A DNA stretch of 64,000 nucleotides from Prevotella sp. GTDB lineage: Bacteria; Bacteroidota; Bacteroidia; Bacteroidales; Bacteroidaceae. Under the pieces are notes generated by a model, which did not search any database, was not told the origin of the DNA, and worked only from the letters and a program-made list of their open reading frames with translations. How positions within the stretch are numbered: the stretch's first letter is position 1; the number at the start of each line of letters is the position of its first letter. The translations under genes were made by a program, and so were the position numbers. The stretch spans positions 51,836-115,835 of the forward strand of contig JAGBJJ010000036.1 in assembly GCA_017934525.1 (NCBI GenBank), read 5' to 3'. Positions 42,423 to 51,388 of the stretch are shown piece by piece.

Positions 42423-43576
42423 AGGTCGTCACTGATATAGGCTTGGGGCAGTGGTCTGCTATTATAGCCAGAAGCCATGACCTCGCCATAGGCTCCTACT
42501 GAGCGTATGGCTATGAAGTCACCCCGACGGCAACAGTTAAGGTCAATATGCTTGGCAAAGACGTCGCTTGACTCGCATACGGGACCGACAACATCATATG
42601 TCTCCATCGGCTCGTTGCTCGACAGGTTCTCTATCTTATGATAAGCTTGGTAAAGGGCCGGGCGTATGAGGTCGGTCATTCCCGCATCAACAATGCAGAA
42701 GCGTTTAGTCACACCTTGTTTAATATATAATACTCGTGTGATAAGCGAGCCGCAGGGAGCAACAACGGCTCTGCCTAACTCAAAATGGAGCGATTGCTGC
42801 GGTCGCAGATGCAAACGGCGGGCAAATGTTCCGAAATAATTTTTGAAATCAGCCATCCTCACGCGGTTGGGGTGTAGATAGTCGATGCCAAGACCTCCGC
42901 CGACGTTGATGCTTTCCACCATAATATGGCGTTGCTCTAATTGTAATTGGAGGTCGTTGATGCGATTGCAGAGCGAATGGAAGTCACCCAAGTCTAAAAT
43001 CTGCGAACCAATATGAAAATGTAATCCGGCAAACCTGACATGCTCCATGCTGAGCGTTCTCTCGATGACGGCTTCCATGTCGCGTATGGCGATGCCGAAC
43101 TTGCTCTCTGCCAAACCTGTAGTAATATGGGCATGGGTGTGTGCACCAATCTCAGGGTTGATGCGAAGAGCTACACGAGCAGTCGTATTCAACTGGCCAG
43201 CCAGCTGGTTGATAACTTCAAGTTCGGCCATGCTCTCTACGTTGAAGCAGCTAATGCCACGTTCAAGCCCTAAGATTATCTCCCAGTCACTCTTCCCGAC
43301 GCCGGCAAAGACAATGTCACCTGGAGAAAAACCCGCCGCGATGGCCGCTTGAATTTCGCCGCCGCTGACGCAATCGGCTCCCATACCTGCCTGTCGGATC
43401 ATCTTCAGCAGTATGCTGTTGGCATTGGCTTTGACGGCATAGTGCACAAAGAAATTTGCATGACGGCCAACTTCGCCTTGAATGGTGCGTAGAGTATCCC
43501 GCAGCAGTTCCGCATCGTAATAGTAGAACGGCGTGCGCAGACTCTTGAACTTTTCTATGGGAAACTGGCCTTTCAT
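42419..43576 (-). CDS. lysA: Diaminopimelate decarboxylase
   Basis: A 385-residue fold-III PLP decarboxylase. The PLP lysine is Lys49 (HYAVKANAN). Other landmarks are GLHFHIGSQI, the glycine loop NVGGGLGIDY, the GPVCESSDVFA substrate cysteine, and IRSVGAYGEVMAS near the end. It makes L-lysine from meso-diaminopimelate. It begins 2 bases after the lysC stop and overlaps the next gene, so the first and last steps of lysine synthesis are made from one message. Slightly shorter than the usual 400-430 residues. Confidence 0.95.
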   Translation of the reverse strand: MKGQFPIEKFKSLRTPFYYYDAELLRDTLRTIQGEVGRHANFFVHYAVKANANSILLKMIRQAGMGADCVSGGEIQAAIAAGFSPGDIVFAGVGKSDWEIILGLERGISCFNVESMAELEVINQLAGQLNTTARVALRINPEIGAHTHAHITTGLAESKFGIAIRDMEAVIERTLSMEHVRFAGLHFHIGSQILDLGDFHSLCNRINDLQLQLEQRHIMVESINVGGGLGIDYLHPNRVRMADFKNYFGTFARRLHLRPQQSLHFELGRAVVAPCGSLITRVLYIKQGVTKRFCIVDAGMTDLIRPALYQAYHKIENLSSNEPMETYDVVGPVCESSDVFAKHIDLNCCRRGDFIAIRSVGAYGEVMASGYNSRPLPQAYISDDL

Positions 43577-43578
43577 AC

Positions 43579-44895
43579 TTATGCAAACAGATGATTGCTA
43601 AGGCTTTGTAGTGCTCGCTTCTTGTTTTCCTTGCGAATGAGGAAGGAAATATTATAGTTGCTGCCGCCGTAGGAAATCATACGCACGGGTATGTCTTTCA
43701 TGGCATCCATGACCTTAGTCTCAAAACCTACATTCGACCAGTCGAGATCGCCGACGACACAGATGATACACATGTTGGTATCAACCGTCACCGTACCGTA
43801 TTTTTTCAATTCATCGACAATCTCTCCAAGGTGCGAAGCGTTGTCGATGCTCATCGACACGCCCACCTCTGACGTGCAAACCATGTCGATGGGAGTCTGG
43901 TAGCTCTCGAAGATTTCAAAAACCTTGCGCAAGAAGCCGGTAGCAAGAAGCATGCGGCTCGACTTGATTTTTATGGCAGTGATATCGTCTTTTGCGGCCA
44001 CAGCCTTCAGCTTGCCGTACTCCGTGGTGTTGCTGATGATGGTTCCTTCAGCCTCAGGATCCATGGTGTTAAGCAGTCTGACAGGTATACCGGCGTATTT
44101 TGCTGGCTGTATGCAGGTGGGGTGGAGAATCTTGGCACCGAAGTAGGCCAGTTCTGCCGCCTCTTCAAAGTGCAGCTGATGCACAGGTTCTGTCTTCTCT
44201 ACCACACGGGGGTCGTTATTGTGCATGCCGTCGATGTCGGTCCATATCTGAATCTCCTCGGCATCAATGGCGGCACCTACAAGGGAGGCCGTGTAGTCAC
44301 TGCCGCCACGCTGCAGATTGTCGACCTCGCCATAAGCATTCCGGCAGATAAATCCCTGGGTAATATACACCTGAGCGCCGGGGCTTGCCTGGAGCTGTTC
44401 GGCCAGTTTCTCCTTGATATAGACGGGGTCTGGCTCGGCATTCTTGTCGGTACGCATGAAGTCGAGCGCATTAAGAAGGACGGCGTTGACGCCTTGTTCT
44501 TTCATATAGCTCACCATCATGTTGGTCGATATCATCTCGCCTTGGGCCACAATGCTTTTTTCTTCGAAGGATGTGAAGAGTTCTTTAGTGAAAGAGCGCA
44601 AGTACTGCCATTCGCTGCGTAGGAAATCACGCAGCGCGCTCCTGTTCTCTTCGTCTGTAAGCAACTCGGAGACATGCTGCAGATAACGTTCTTCCAGTTT
44701 GTTTATCACCTCGTTGGCGCCATCCGGGTTCTTCTTGTACAGGTAGTCGGATATCTCCACGAGCGAGTTGGTAGTGCCCGACATGGCAGAAAGCACGACA
44801 AATACCGGTTTGCCCGACTTCGTGATAAGTTGCGAAACTTCTTTCATTCTCTGCGGCGTGCCAACAGACGTGCCGCCAAACTTCATTACTTTCAT
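43579..44895 (-). CDS. lysC: Aspartate kinase (monofunctional)
   Basis: A 438-residue aspartokinase. The N-terminal kinase domain begins MKVMKFGGTSVGTPQRM and has the FICRNAYGEVDNLQRGGSDY ATP/aspartate region. Two ACT domains follow (about 300-438, TAIKIKSSRMLLATGFL and TNMCIICVVGDL), giving feedback control, usually by lysine. It phosphorylates aspartate, the first step toward lysine, threonine and methionine. It is 15 bases after ftsE and 2 before lysA. No space exists for a lysine riboswitch, so regulation is likely allosteric or from the ftsE promoter. Confidence 0.95.
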   Translation of the reverse strand: MKVMKFGGTSVGTPQRMKEVSQLITKSGKPVFVVLSAMSGTTNSLVEISDYLYKKNPDGANEVINKLEERYLQHVSELLTDEENRSALRDFLRSEWQYLRSFTKELFTSFEEKSIVAQGEMISTNMMVSYMKEQGVNAVLLNALDFMRTDKNAEPDPVYIKEKLAEQLQASPGAQVYITQGFICRNAYGEVDNLQRGGSDYTASLVGAAIDAEEIQIWTDIDGMHNNDPRVVEKTEPVHQLHFEEAAELAYFGAKILHPTCIQPAKYAGIPVRLLNTMDPEAEGTIISNTTEYGKLKAVAAKDDITAIKIKSSRMLLATGFLRKVFEIFESYQTPIDMVCTSEVGVSMSIDNASHLGEIVDELKKYGTVTVDTNMCIICVVGDLDWSNVGFETKVMDAMKDIPVRMISYGGSNYNISFLIRKENKKRALQSLSNHLFA

Positions 44896-44910
44896 AAGCT
44901 TAATGAAATG

Positions 44911-45621
44911 TTATACTGATTCTTCAGCTGAAATCTGCATTTTGTTATAGTCGCCGGTGATTTCCTCCAGACGTCCTTCGTGGCACCGATAGACAATGCC
45001 GGGGAACTGATCGAGGAGAGGCATGTTGTGGGTCGACATGACAACAGCCGTACCCTTCTCGGAAATACCCTTGAAGAGCTCCATGATGCCTGTGGCCGTC
45101 TCGGGATCGAGGTTGCCTGTGGGCTCATCGGCCACGATGAGACGCGGGCTGTTGAGAATGGCGCGCGCAATGGCGATGCGCTGCTGTTCTCCGCCCGACA
45201 GCTCGTGCGGCATTTTGTCGGCCTTGTCGCTCATCCCTACAAGACTCAGCACTTCTTCTATGCGCTTCCTGCGATTGGTCTTATCTTTCCATCCTGTGGC
45301 TTTCAGAACAAACGACAGGTTTTTATAGACAGTGCGGTCGCTCAGCAGCTGGAAGTCCTGGAACACAATGCCCATCTGCCTGCGAAGGGCCGGCACCTGC
45401 TTGCGCTTGAGAGTCATCATGTCAGTGTCGAGGACTACAGCGCCGTCAGCTTCATCTATGTCCAGTTCATTATATATGGTCTTCAACAGAGAACTCTTTC
45501 CCGAACCGACCTTGCCGATGATGTAGACAAAGGCGCCGTCGTCGACTTCGAAGTCAACATCAGCGAGCACGCGTCTTCCGTCAATCTGATCAATATTCGC
45601 TTTTTTGTAATTTATAAGCAT
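44911..45621 (-). CDS. ftsE: FtsE-type ABC ATPase
   Basis: A 236-residue ABC ATP-binding protein. Walker A GKVGSGKSS (about 36-44), Q-loop VFQDFQLL, signature LSGGEQQRIAIARAIL, Walker B LIVADEPTGNLD, and a switch histidine in STHNMPLL. The overall sequence matches FtsE, which with the membrane protein FtsX activates peptidoglycan hydrolases at the division site. ftsX is not adjacent, as is often so in Bacteroidota; a MacB/LolD-like role is the alternative. It heads a minus-strand series through lysC, lysA and fbp. Promoter at 45647. Confidence 0.88.
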   Translation of the reverse strand: MLINYKKANIDQIDGRRVLADVDFEVDDGAFVYIIGKVGSGKSSLLKTIYNELDIDEADGAVVLDTDMMTLKRKQVPALRRQMGIVFQDFQLLSDRTVYKNLSFVLKATGWKDKTNRRKRIEEVLSLVGMSDKADKMPHELSGGEQQRIAIARAILNSPRLIVADEPTGNLDPETATGIMELFKGISEKGTAVVMSTHNMPLLDQFPGIVYRCHEGRLEEITGDYNKMQISAEESV

Positions 45622-45646
45622 AACTCCATTTTTGTCTTTTTATGGT

Positions 45647-45655
45647 GCAAAGATA
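45647..45655 (-). promoter_or_regulatory. Promoter -7 element of the ftsE-lysC-lysA unit
   Basis: Minus strand TATCTTTGC, exact consensus, 25 bases before the ftsE start codon. Confidence 0.75.
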
Positions 45656-45740
45656 CAAAAAATATCAGCTATATCGCCTCTTTTTTTCACTTTTTTGAAA
45701 AAATGTTTCGAATGTTGTATTCAATTTCAAAAAAAAACGC

Positions 45741-45749
45741 TATATTTGC
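45741..45749 (+). promoter_or_regulatory. Promoter -7 element of the HTH regulator gene
   Basis: TATATTTGC, exact consensus, 40 bases before the ATG. The upstream flank holds an inverted TTGAAA/TTTCAA pair around 45700-45730. Confidence 0.75.
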
Positions 45750-45775
45750 AAAAATTATTCGCGAAAGAAACCTAA

Positions 45776-45783
45776 AAAGGAGG
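45776..45783 (+). promoter_or_regulatory. Perfect Shine-Dalgarno sequence of the HTH regulator
   Basis: AAAGGAGG lies 6 bases before the ATG at 45790. This is a full match to the 16S anti-Shine-Dalgarno, very unusual in a phylum where that tail is normally hidden and other genes in the window lack such sites. Confidence 0.85.
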
Positions 45784-45789
45784 AAATCT

Positions 45790-46227
45790 ATGGCAAAGTA
45801 CAACATTACCGAGAGGAAAGAGAAGGAAGCTACCTACAGAACACTTGTGAGCCCGACACTGATGGATGAGTTAAAGGAAAGAATCCTTAATGTAATCGTA
45901 ATGCAGAAGAAGTATAAGGACAAAGACTATTCTGCCAAGAGATTAGCCGAAGACCTGGGGACGAACACCCGTTACATCTCTGCTGTTGTCAATGTGAAGT
46001 TTCACATGAACTACACATCTTTTGTTAATAAATATCGGATTGAGGAAGCTATGTCAATATTAGTTGACAAACGCTACCAGAACTTGCGTATAGAGGAGGT
46101 CAGCGACATGGTGGGGTTTTCCAATCGCCAGTCGTTCTATGCTTCATTCTACAAAATCATGGGAATTACTCCTAAGGAGTATAGGATGCAGCACTCCACC
46201 AAGCTGAAAGCGAAGAAAACCAAATAA
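45790..46227 (+). CDS. AraC-type helix-turn-helix regulator (stand-alone DNA-binding domain)
   Basis: A 145-residue protein. Residues of about 40-135 form a double helix-turn-helix of the AraC/XylS type: SAKRLAEDLGTNTRYISAVV for the first and EEVSDMVGFSNRQSFYASFY then ITPKEYR for the second. The N-terminal 40 residues are helical and basic, with no sensor domain. It ends in a basic tail (KLKAKKTK). The start is fixed by a perfect Shine-Dalgarno sequence. Its stop codon is immediately followed by the dipeptidyl peptidase ATG, so it leads a three-gene unit. The signal it answers is unknown. Confidence 0.88.
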   Translation: MAKYNITERKEKEATYRTLVSPTLMDELKERILNVIVMQKKYKDKDYSAKRLAEDLGTNTRYISAVVNVKFHMNYTSFVNKYRIEEAMSILVDKRYQNLRIEEVSDMVGFSNRQSFYASFYKIMGITPKEYRMQHSTKLKAKKTK

Positions 46228-48183
46228 ATGATTGATTCACAATTTAACTATCAAGACGAGCGCTTTGCCGACATACAGATGTTGCGATATAAGCTCGAAG
46301 GTTTCGAAGAGCTAAGCATCAGGCAGAAGCAACTTGTTTATTATCTCTCTCAGGCCACTCTCTATGGTAGAGACATCACGTTCGACCAGTTTGGCCGCTA
46401 TAATCTTATCATCAGGAAAACGCTGGAGACCATATATACGGATCAGACTTTGGAGCATGACACCCAGTTTGATGCCTTAGCCGTCTATCTGAAGCGGATT
46501 TGGTTTTCCAGCGGCATTCATCATCACTATGGCTGCGAAAAGTTTGAGCCCGGGTTTACGCCAGACTATCTGCAGAGGGCCATGCACCAAGTTGATGCGC
46601 GGCGCCTTCCGCTCAGTGATGGACAAACGGTAGACGAGCTGTTCGAAGTGTTGCGCCCAGTGATTTTCGACCCTCAGGTACTGCCGATGCGGGTCAACAA
46701 GGCCGATGGTGACGACCTGGTGACGACGTCTGCCTGCAACTTCTACGAAAATGTCAGTCAGAGAGAGGCTGAAGATTTCTACAAACAGAAAAGACTTACC
46801 GACAATTCCGAGCAGCCTTTATCACAAGGGCTTAATTCCACGTTGGTGAAGACCGACGACGGAGAGATAAAAGAAATTGTCTGGTCATGCGACGGACGCT
46901 ATGCCAATGCTTTGCGCCACATATGCTATTGGCTGGAGAAGGCGGCAGCGGTGGCCGAGACTGACCAGCAAAAAAAAGTCATCGGCCTGCTCATCCGTTA
47001 CTACCGCGAAGGCAGCCTCGAAGTTTTTAATGAGTATTGCATAGAGTGGGTGAAGTGTCTTGGTACGAAGGTAGACTTCATCAATGGCTTCATTGAAGTG
47101 TACGGCGACCCGTTGGGGCTGAAAGGTTCATGGGAGGGACTGGTGGAGTACGTCGATGAAGAAGCGACACAACGCACCCGTACCATCAGCAGCAATGCAC
47201 AATGGTTTGAAGACCACTCGCCTGTTGACCCTCGGTTTCGCAAGCCCGTAGTCAAAGGAGTTTCGGCGTCGGTCATTTGTGCAGCCATGCTTGGAGGCGA
47301 CGAATATCCCTCTACGGCCATCGGCATCAATCTGCCCAATGCCGACTGGATAAGAGCCCGGCACGGCTCGAAAAGCATCACCATCAGCAATATCACCGAC
47401 GCCTACAACAAGGCCGCTCATGGGAATGGATTCTGGGAAGAGTTCATACGCGACAAGGACATGCTGGACCTCGTCAAGCGCTATGCTGACATCTGCGACA
47501 ACCTGCACACTGACCTGCACGAATGTCTTGGCCATGGCAGCGGGCAGCTTCTGCCAGGCGTCAGCGCCGACGCCCTGAAAGCCTACGGAAGCACCATAGA
47601 GGAGGCCCGCGCCGATCTTTTCGGACTCTATTATATGGCCGATGCGAAGTTGGTGGAGCTAGGTTTGCTGCCCGACGGCGACGCTTATAAGTCGCAATAC
47701 TATACTTATATGCTCAATGGGCTGATGACCCAACTGGTGAGAATCGACCTTGGCCGCAAGATTGAGGAAGACCACATGCGCAACCGGGCCCTGATAGCCC
47801 GCTGGTGTCTGGAGCATACTGAAGGCATGGCGCTGACGGAAGAGGACGGCGTCTATGTGCTGAAGATTGAAGACTTCTCAGAACTGCGCTCCGCCATTGC
47901 CACGCTTCTGGCCGAAATGCAGCGCATCAAAAGCGAAGGCGACTATGAAGCCGCACGGCGCCTCGTGGAAGACTATGCCGTCAATATCGAAGCAGATCTC
48001 CATGAGCAGGTGATTGCCCGCTACCGCAAGTTGCATCTGGCACCTTATAAAGGTTTCATCAACCCGTGGCTTACACCTATTTATAATATATATGGGGAGC
48101 TTGCCGACGTACAAGTCAACTATTCTGAAAGCTACGACCATCAAATGCTGCGCTATGGCAGCGAGTATGCCACTTTGATATGA
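46228..48183 (+). CDS. Dipeptidyl peptidase III (M49 metallopeptidase)
   Basis: A 651-residue zinc exopeptidase. The M49 motif is His431-Glu432-Cys-Leu-Gly-His436 (HECLGH, the variant seen in Bacteroides DPP III), with the third zinc ligand at Glu459 in EEARADLFGLYYM. The protein has no signal peptide, so it acts in the cytoplasm, removing N-terminal dipeptides from oligopeptides of about 4-8 residues. It fits the window's peptidase-rich, peptide-using physiology. The ATG follows the HTH stop codon directly (0-base gap), and the AlkD-like gene begins one base after its stop. Confidence 0.92.
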   Translation: MIDSQFNYQDERFADIQMLRYKLEGFEELSIRQKQLVYYLSQATLYGRDITFDQFGRYNLIIRKTLETIYTDQTLEHDTQFDALAVYLKRIWFSSGIHHHYGCEKFEPGFTPDYLQRAMHQVDARRLPLSDGQTVDELFEVLRPVIFDPQVLPMRVNKADGDDLVTTSACNFYENVSQREAEDFYKQKRLTDNSEQPLSQGLNSTLVKTDDGEIKEIVWSCDGRYANALRHICYWLEKAAAVAETDQQKKVIGLLIRYYREGSLEVFNEYCIEWVKCLGTKVDFINGFIEVYGDPLGLKGSWEGLVEYVDEEATQRTRTISSNAQWFEDHSPVDPRFRKPVVKGVSASVICAAMLGGDEYPSTAIGINLPNADWIRARHGSKSITISNITDAYNKAAHGNGFWEEFIRDKDMLDLVKRYADICDNLHTDLHECLGHGSGQLLPGVSADALKAYGSTIEEARADLFGLYYMADAKLVELGLLPDGDAYKSQYYTYMLNGLMTQLVRIDLGRKIEEDHMRNRALIARWCLEHTEGMALTEEDGVYVLKIEDFSELRSAIATLLAEMQRIKSEGDYEAARRLVEDYAVNIEADLHEQVIARYRKLHLAPYKGFINPWLTPIYNIYGELADVQVNYSESYDHQMLRYGSEYATLI

Positions 48184-48184
48184 T

Positions 48185-48811
48185 ATGGGTATGCAGACAA
48201 CAATAAGCGAACAAGTCAAAGAGATAAAGCAGTCGTTCCGCCTGATGATGGATGGCGCCACCGCGCAGTCGATGCGCGACAAAGGGCTCAGCTATCACCT
48301 TAACTGGGGGGCCACACTGCCCCGATTGCGCGAAAAGGCCGATGAGATAGGCAAAAACTACGAACTGAGCATCGCCCTGTGGAAAGAGAATGTCCGCGAG
48401 TGCAAAATATTGGCCACCATGATTATGCCTCCAGGCGAGATTCTCCCTGAAGTAGTCGACATATGGATGGAGCAGACACCCACCATCGAGATTGCCGAGC
48501 AGGCAGCCTTCAATCTCTACCAGCATCTTCCGTTTGCGGCAGACAAAGCCTATCAGTGGATTGCCTCAGACAGCGTCATGGCTCAGATATGTGGCTATCA
48601 TGTACTCTCGCGACTGTTTATGAACAAACAGGAGCCTAACGAGCGTGGCATCAACGAATTCATCGACCAGGCACTGGCAGCGATACAAGGTACCGACATC
48701 ACGCTTGCAAAGGCCGCATTGAACGCACTACAGCGTTTTGCCGGTCTCGGCTTGCTGTATAAGCGCATTGCTTCATCGGCGATGAAATCGGTTCATTTGT
48801 CATTGGAATAA
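48185..48811 (+). CDS. HEAT-repeat DNA alkylation repair-like protein
   Basis: A 208-residue helical protein resembling the AlkD/AlkC superfamily: SYHLNWGATLPRLREKADEI near residue 35, NVRECKILATMI at about 70, and EIAEQAAFNLYQHLPFA at about 115. It lacks the strong NWDLVD tryptophan-aspartate block found in the other relative at 19405-20187, so glycosylase activity is uncertain; many such proteins may only bind DNA. An alternative ATG is two codons downstream. Third gene of the HTH-DPP III unit. It ends 67 bases before palindrome array C. Confidence 0.65.
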   Translation: MGMQTTISEQVKEIKQSFRLMMDGATAQSMRDKGLSYHLNWGATLPRLREKADEIGKNYELSIALWKENVRECKILATMIMPPGEILPEVVDIWMEQTPTIEIAEQAAFNLYQHLPFAADKAYQWIASDSVMAQICGYHVLSRLFMNKQEPNERGINEFIDQALAAIQGTDITLAKAALNALQRFAGLGLLYKRIASSAMKSVHLSLE

Positions 48812-48877
48812 GAAAACGACCTGAATACCGTCAATTTCCCCTAGCCAGCGTTTGGCAAACTCCATGCCTTACAACTG

Positions 48878-48935
48878 AATTATGGCCGTAATCGCCTTGA
48901 TTGCGGCCATAATTTGCATAATTCCGGCCATAATT
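48878..48935. repeat. Triple 16-bp palindrome array C (21-bp period)
   Basis: Copies at 48878 (AATTATGGCCGTAATC), 48899 (GATTGCGGCCATAATT) and 48920 (AATTCCGGCCATAATT), with spacers GCCTT and TGCAT. Exactly 21-bp period as in arrays A and B. It ends 100 bases before the -7 element of the ATP synthase operon. Confidence 0.85.
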
Positions 48936-49011
48936 TTCAATCATGGCACACGTCTTTACATGCTAAACGATGCAATAATCCTCTTATTTACATTAATTTT
49001 TGAGAAAAGCG

Positions 49012-49043
49012 TTTGTGATTTCAAAAATATTTGCTACCTTTGC
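49012..49043 (+). promoter_or_regulatory. Promoter of the ATP synthase operon
   Basis: TTTG (49012-49015), 19 bases, then TACCTTTGC (49035-49043): a textbook Bacteroidota promoter, 51 bases before the atpD ATG. Confidence 0.85.
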
Positions 49044-49076
49044 ACGCGAATCTAAGAAACACGAAAAATAGTTTAA

Positions 49077-50621
<1,545 letters not shown>

Positions 50622-50660
50622 GTCATCAAATTGTGAACCGTTAAACTGTATATTTGCAAG

Positions 50661-50906
50661 ATGCTGAATCTAAAGATAGTATCGCCTGAACGGATTGAGT
50701 TCGAGGGACAAGTGGAGAGTGTCAAGGTGCCCGGTAGCATGGGTAGCTTCGAGATTCTTACGAGTCATGCGCCTATCATCTCGTCGCTCGACAAGGGTAT
50801 CGTAGAGTATACCCTTGCCGACGGCCAGAAGACCTCGCTGAACATCGCTGGCGGATTCGTGGAGGTGCAGAGGAATGTGGTCAGCCTTTGTGTGGAACTG
50901 ATGTAG
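50661..50906 (+). CDS. atpC: F1Fo ATP synthase subunit epsilon (short form)
   Basis: An 81-residue protein that covers only the N-terminal beta-sandwich of epsilon (LKIVSPERIEFEGQVESVKV, GSFEILTSHAPIISSLDKG, FVEVQRNVVSLCVE). The C-terminal helical hairpin that in E. coli and Bacillus inserts into F1 and blocks ATP hydrolysis is missing. It sits 39 bases after atpD. Its stop lies 20 bases before the likely start of the next gene. It couples the gamma stalk to the c-ring. Confidence 0.93.
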   Translation: MLNLKIVSPERIEFEGQVESVKVPGSMGSFEILTSHAPIISSLDKGIVEYTLADGQKTSLNIAGGFVEVQRNVVSLCVELM

Positions 50907-50926
50907 CTAATTTTTTGAATTCGAAC

Positions 50927-51352
50927 GTGGTTAACATTGACAAGACTTGCATAAAATACATTGGTAGCGGCATGCTGTGCATCGCGCTGCTGTGTGGTAT
51001 TGCCTGCTATGTGACAACTTTGATTGCTGACAGCGCAGTCAGCATGACTGCCATCAGCAGTTCAAGTGTCAGTGCCGCGTTCTTTTTCATATTCGTTGTA
51101 ACAGAGGGACTTGTATGGCGAAAGGTGGCCAAAAACCATCCTGACAGTTTGCCGACCTTCTTTACGGCCACTTCCGGTTTCCGCCTGCTGCTCTCGCTGG
51201 CCGTCATGCTGGGCTACTATATAGCCTGCGGCCGAGAGTCGATGCTGACGTTCTTCCTGGTGTTTGCAGCTTTCTATGTCGTGCTGCTATTGCACCATAC
51301 CATCTTTTTTGCACGCGTGTCAAACCGTTCGCAATCTGATTTGAAAAGGTAG
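50927..51352 (+). CDS. AtpI-like small membrane protein of the ATP synthase operon
   Basis: A 141-residue protein with four predicted transmembrane helices (about 14-34, 45-62, 80-97 and 105-127). Position between atpC and atpB and this topology point to the AtpI/UncI group, which assists c-ring assembly or Mg2+ supply, although sequence likeness is weak. No ATG is found until residue 16, inside the first helix. I chose the GTG at 50927; a TTG at 50915 or the ATG at 50972 are alternatives. Ends in a short basic tail. Confidence 0.6.
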   Translation: MVNIDKTCIKYIGSGMLCIALLCGIACYVTTLIADSAVSMTAISSSSVSAAFFFIFVVTEGLVWRKVAKNHPDSLPTFFTATSGFRLLLSLAVMLGYYIACGRESMLTFFLVFAAFYVVLLLHHTIFFARVSNRSQSDLKR

Positions 51353-51388
51353 TTAATACTTATTTAACTCCTAAACATGATTTAAAGA

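Noticed and set aside
44895-44911. Lysine riboswitch before lysC
   Set aside because: Only 15 bases separate ftsE and lysC; there is no room for an aptamer.
44980-46227. A single 415-codon + strand gene covering the ftsE antisense strand and the HTH protein
   Set aside because: The first 270 codons are antisense to ftsE and run through the intergenic promoters; the real start is the ATG at 45790 with a perfect Shine-Dalgarno sequence.
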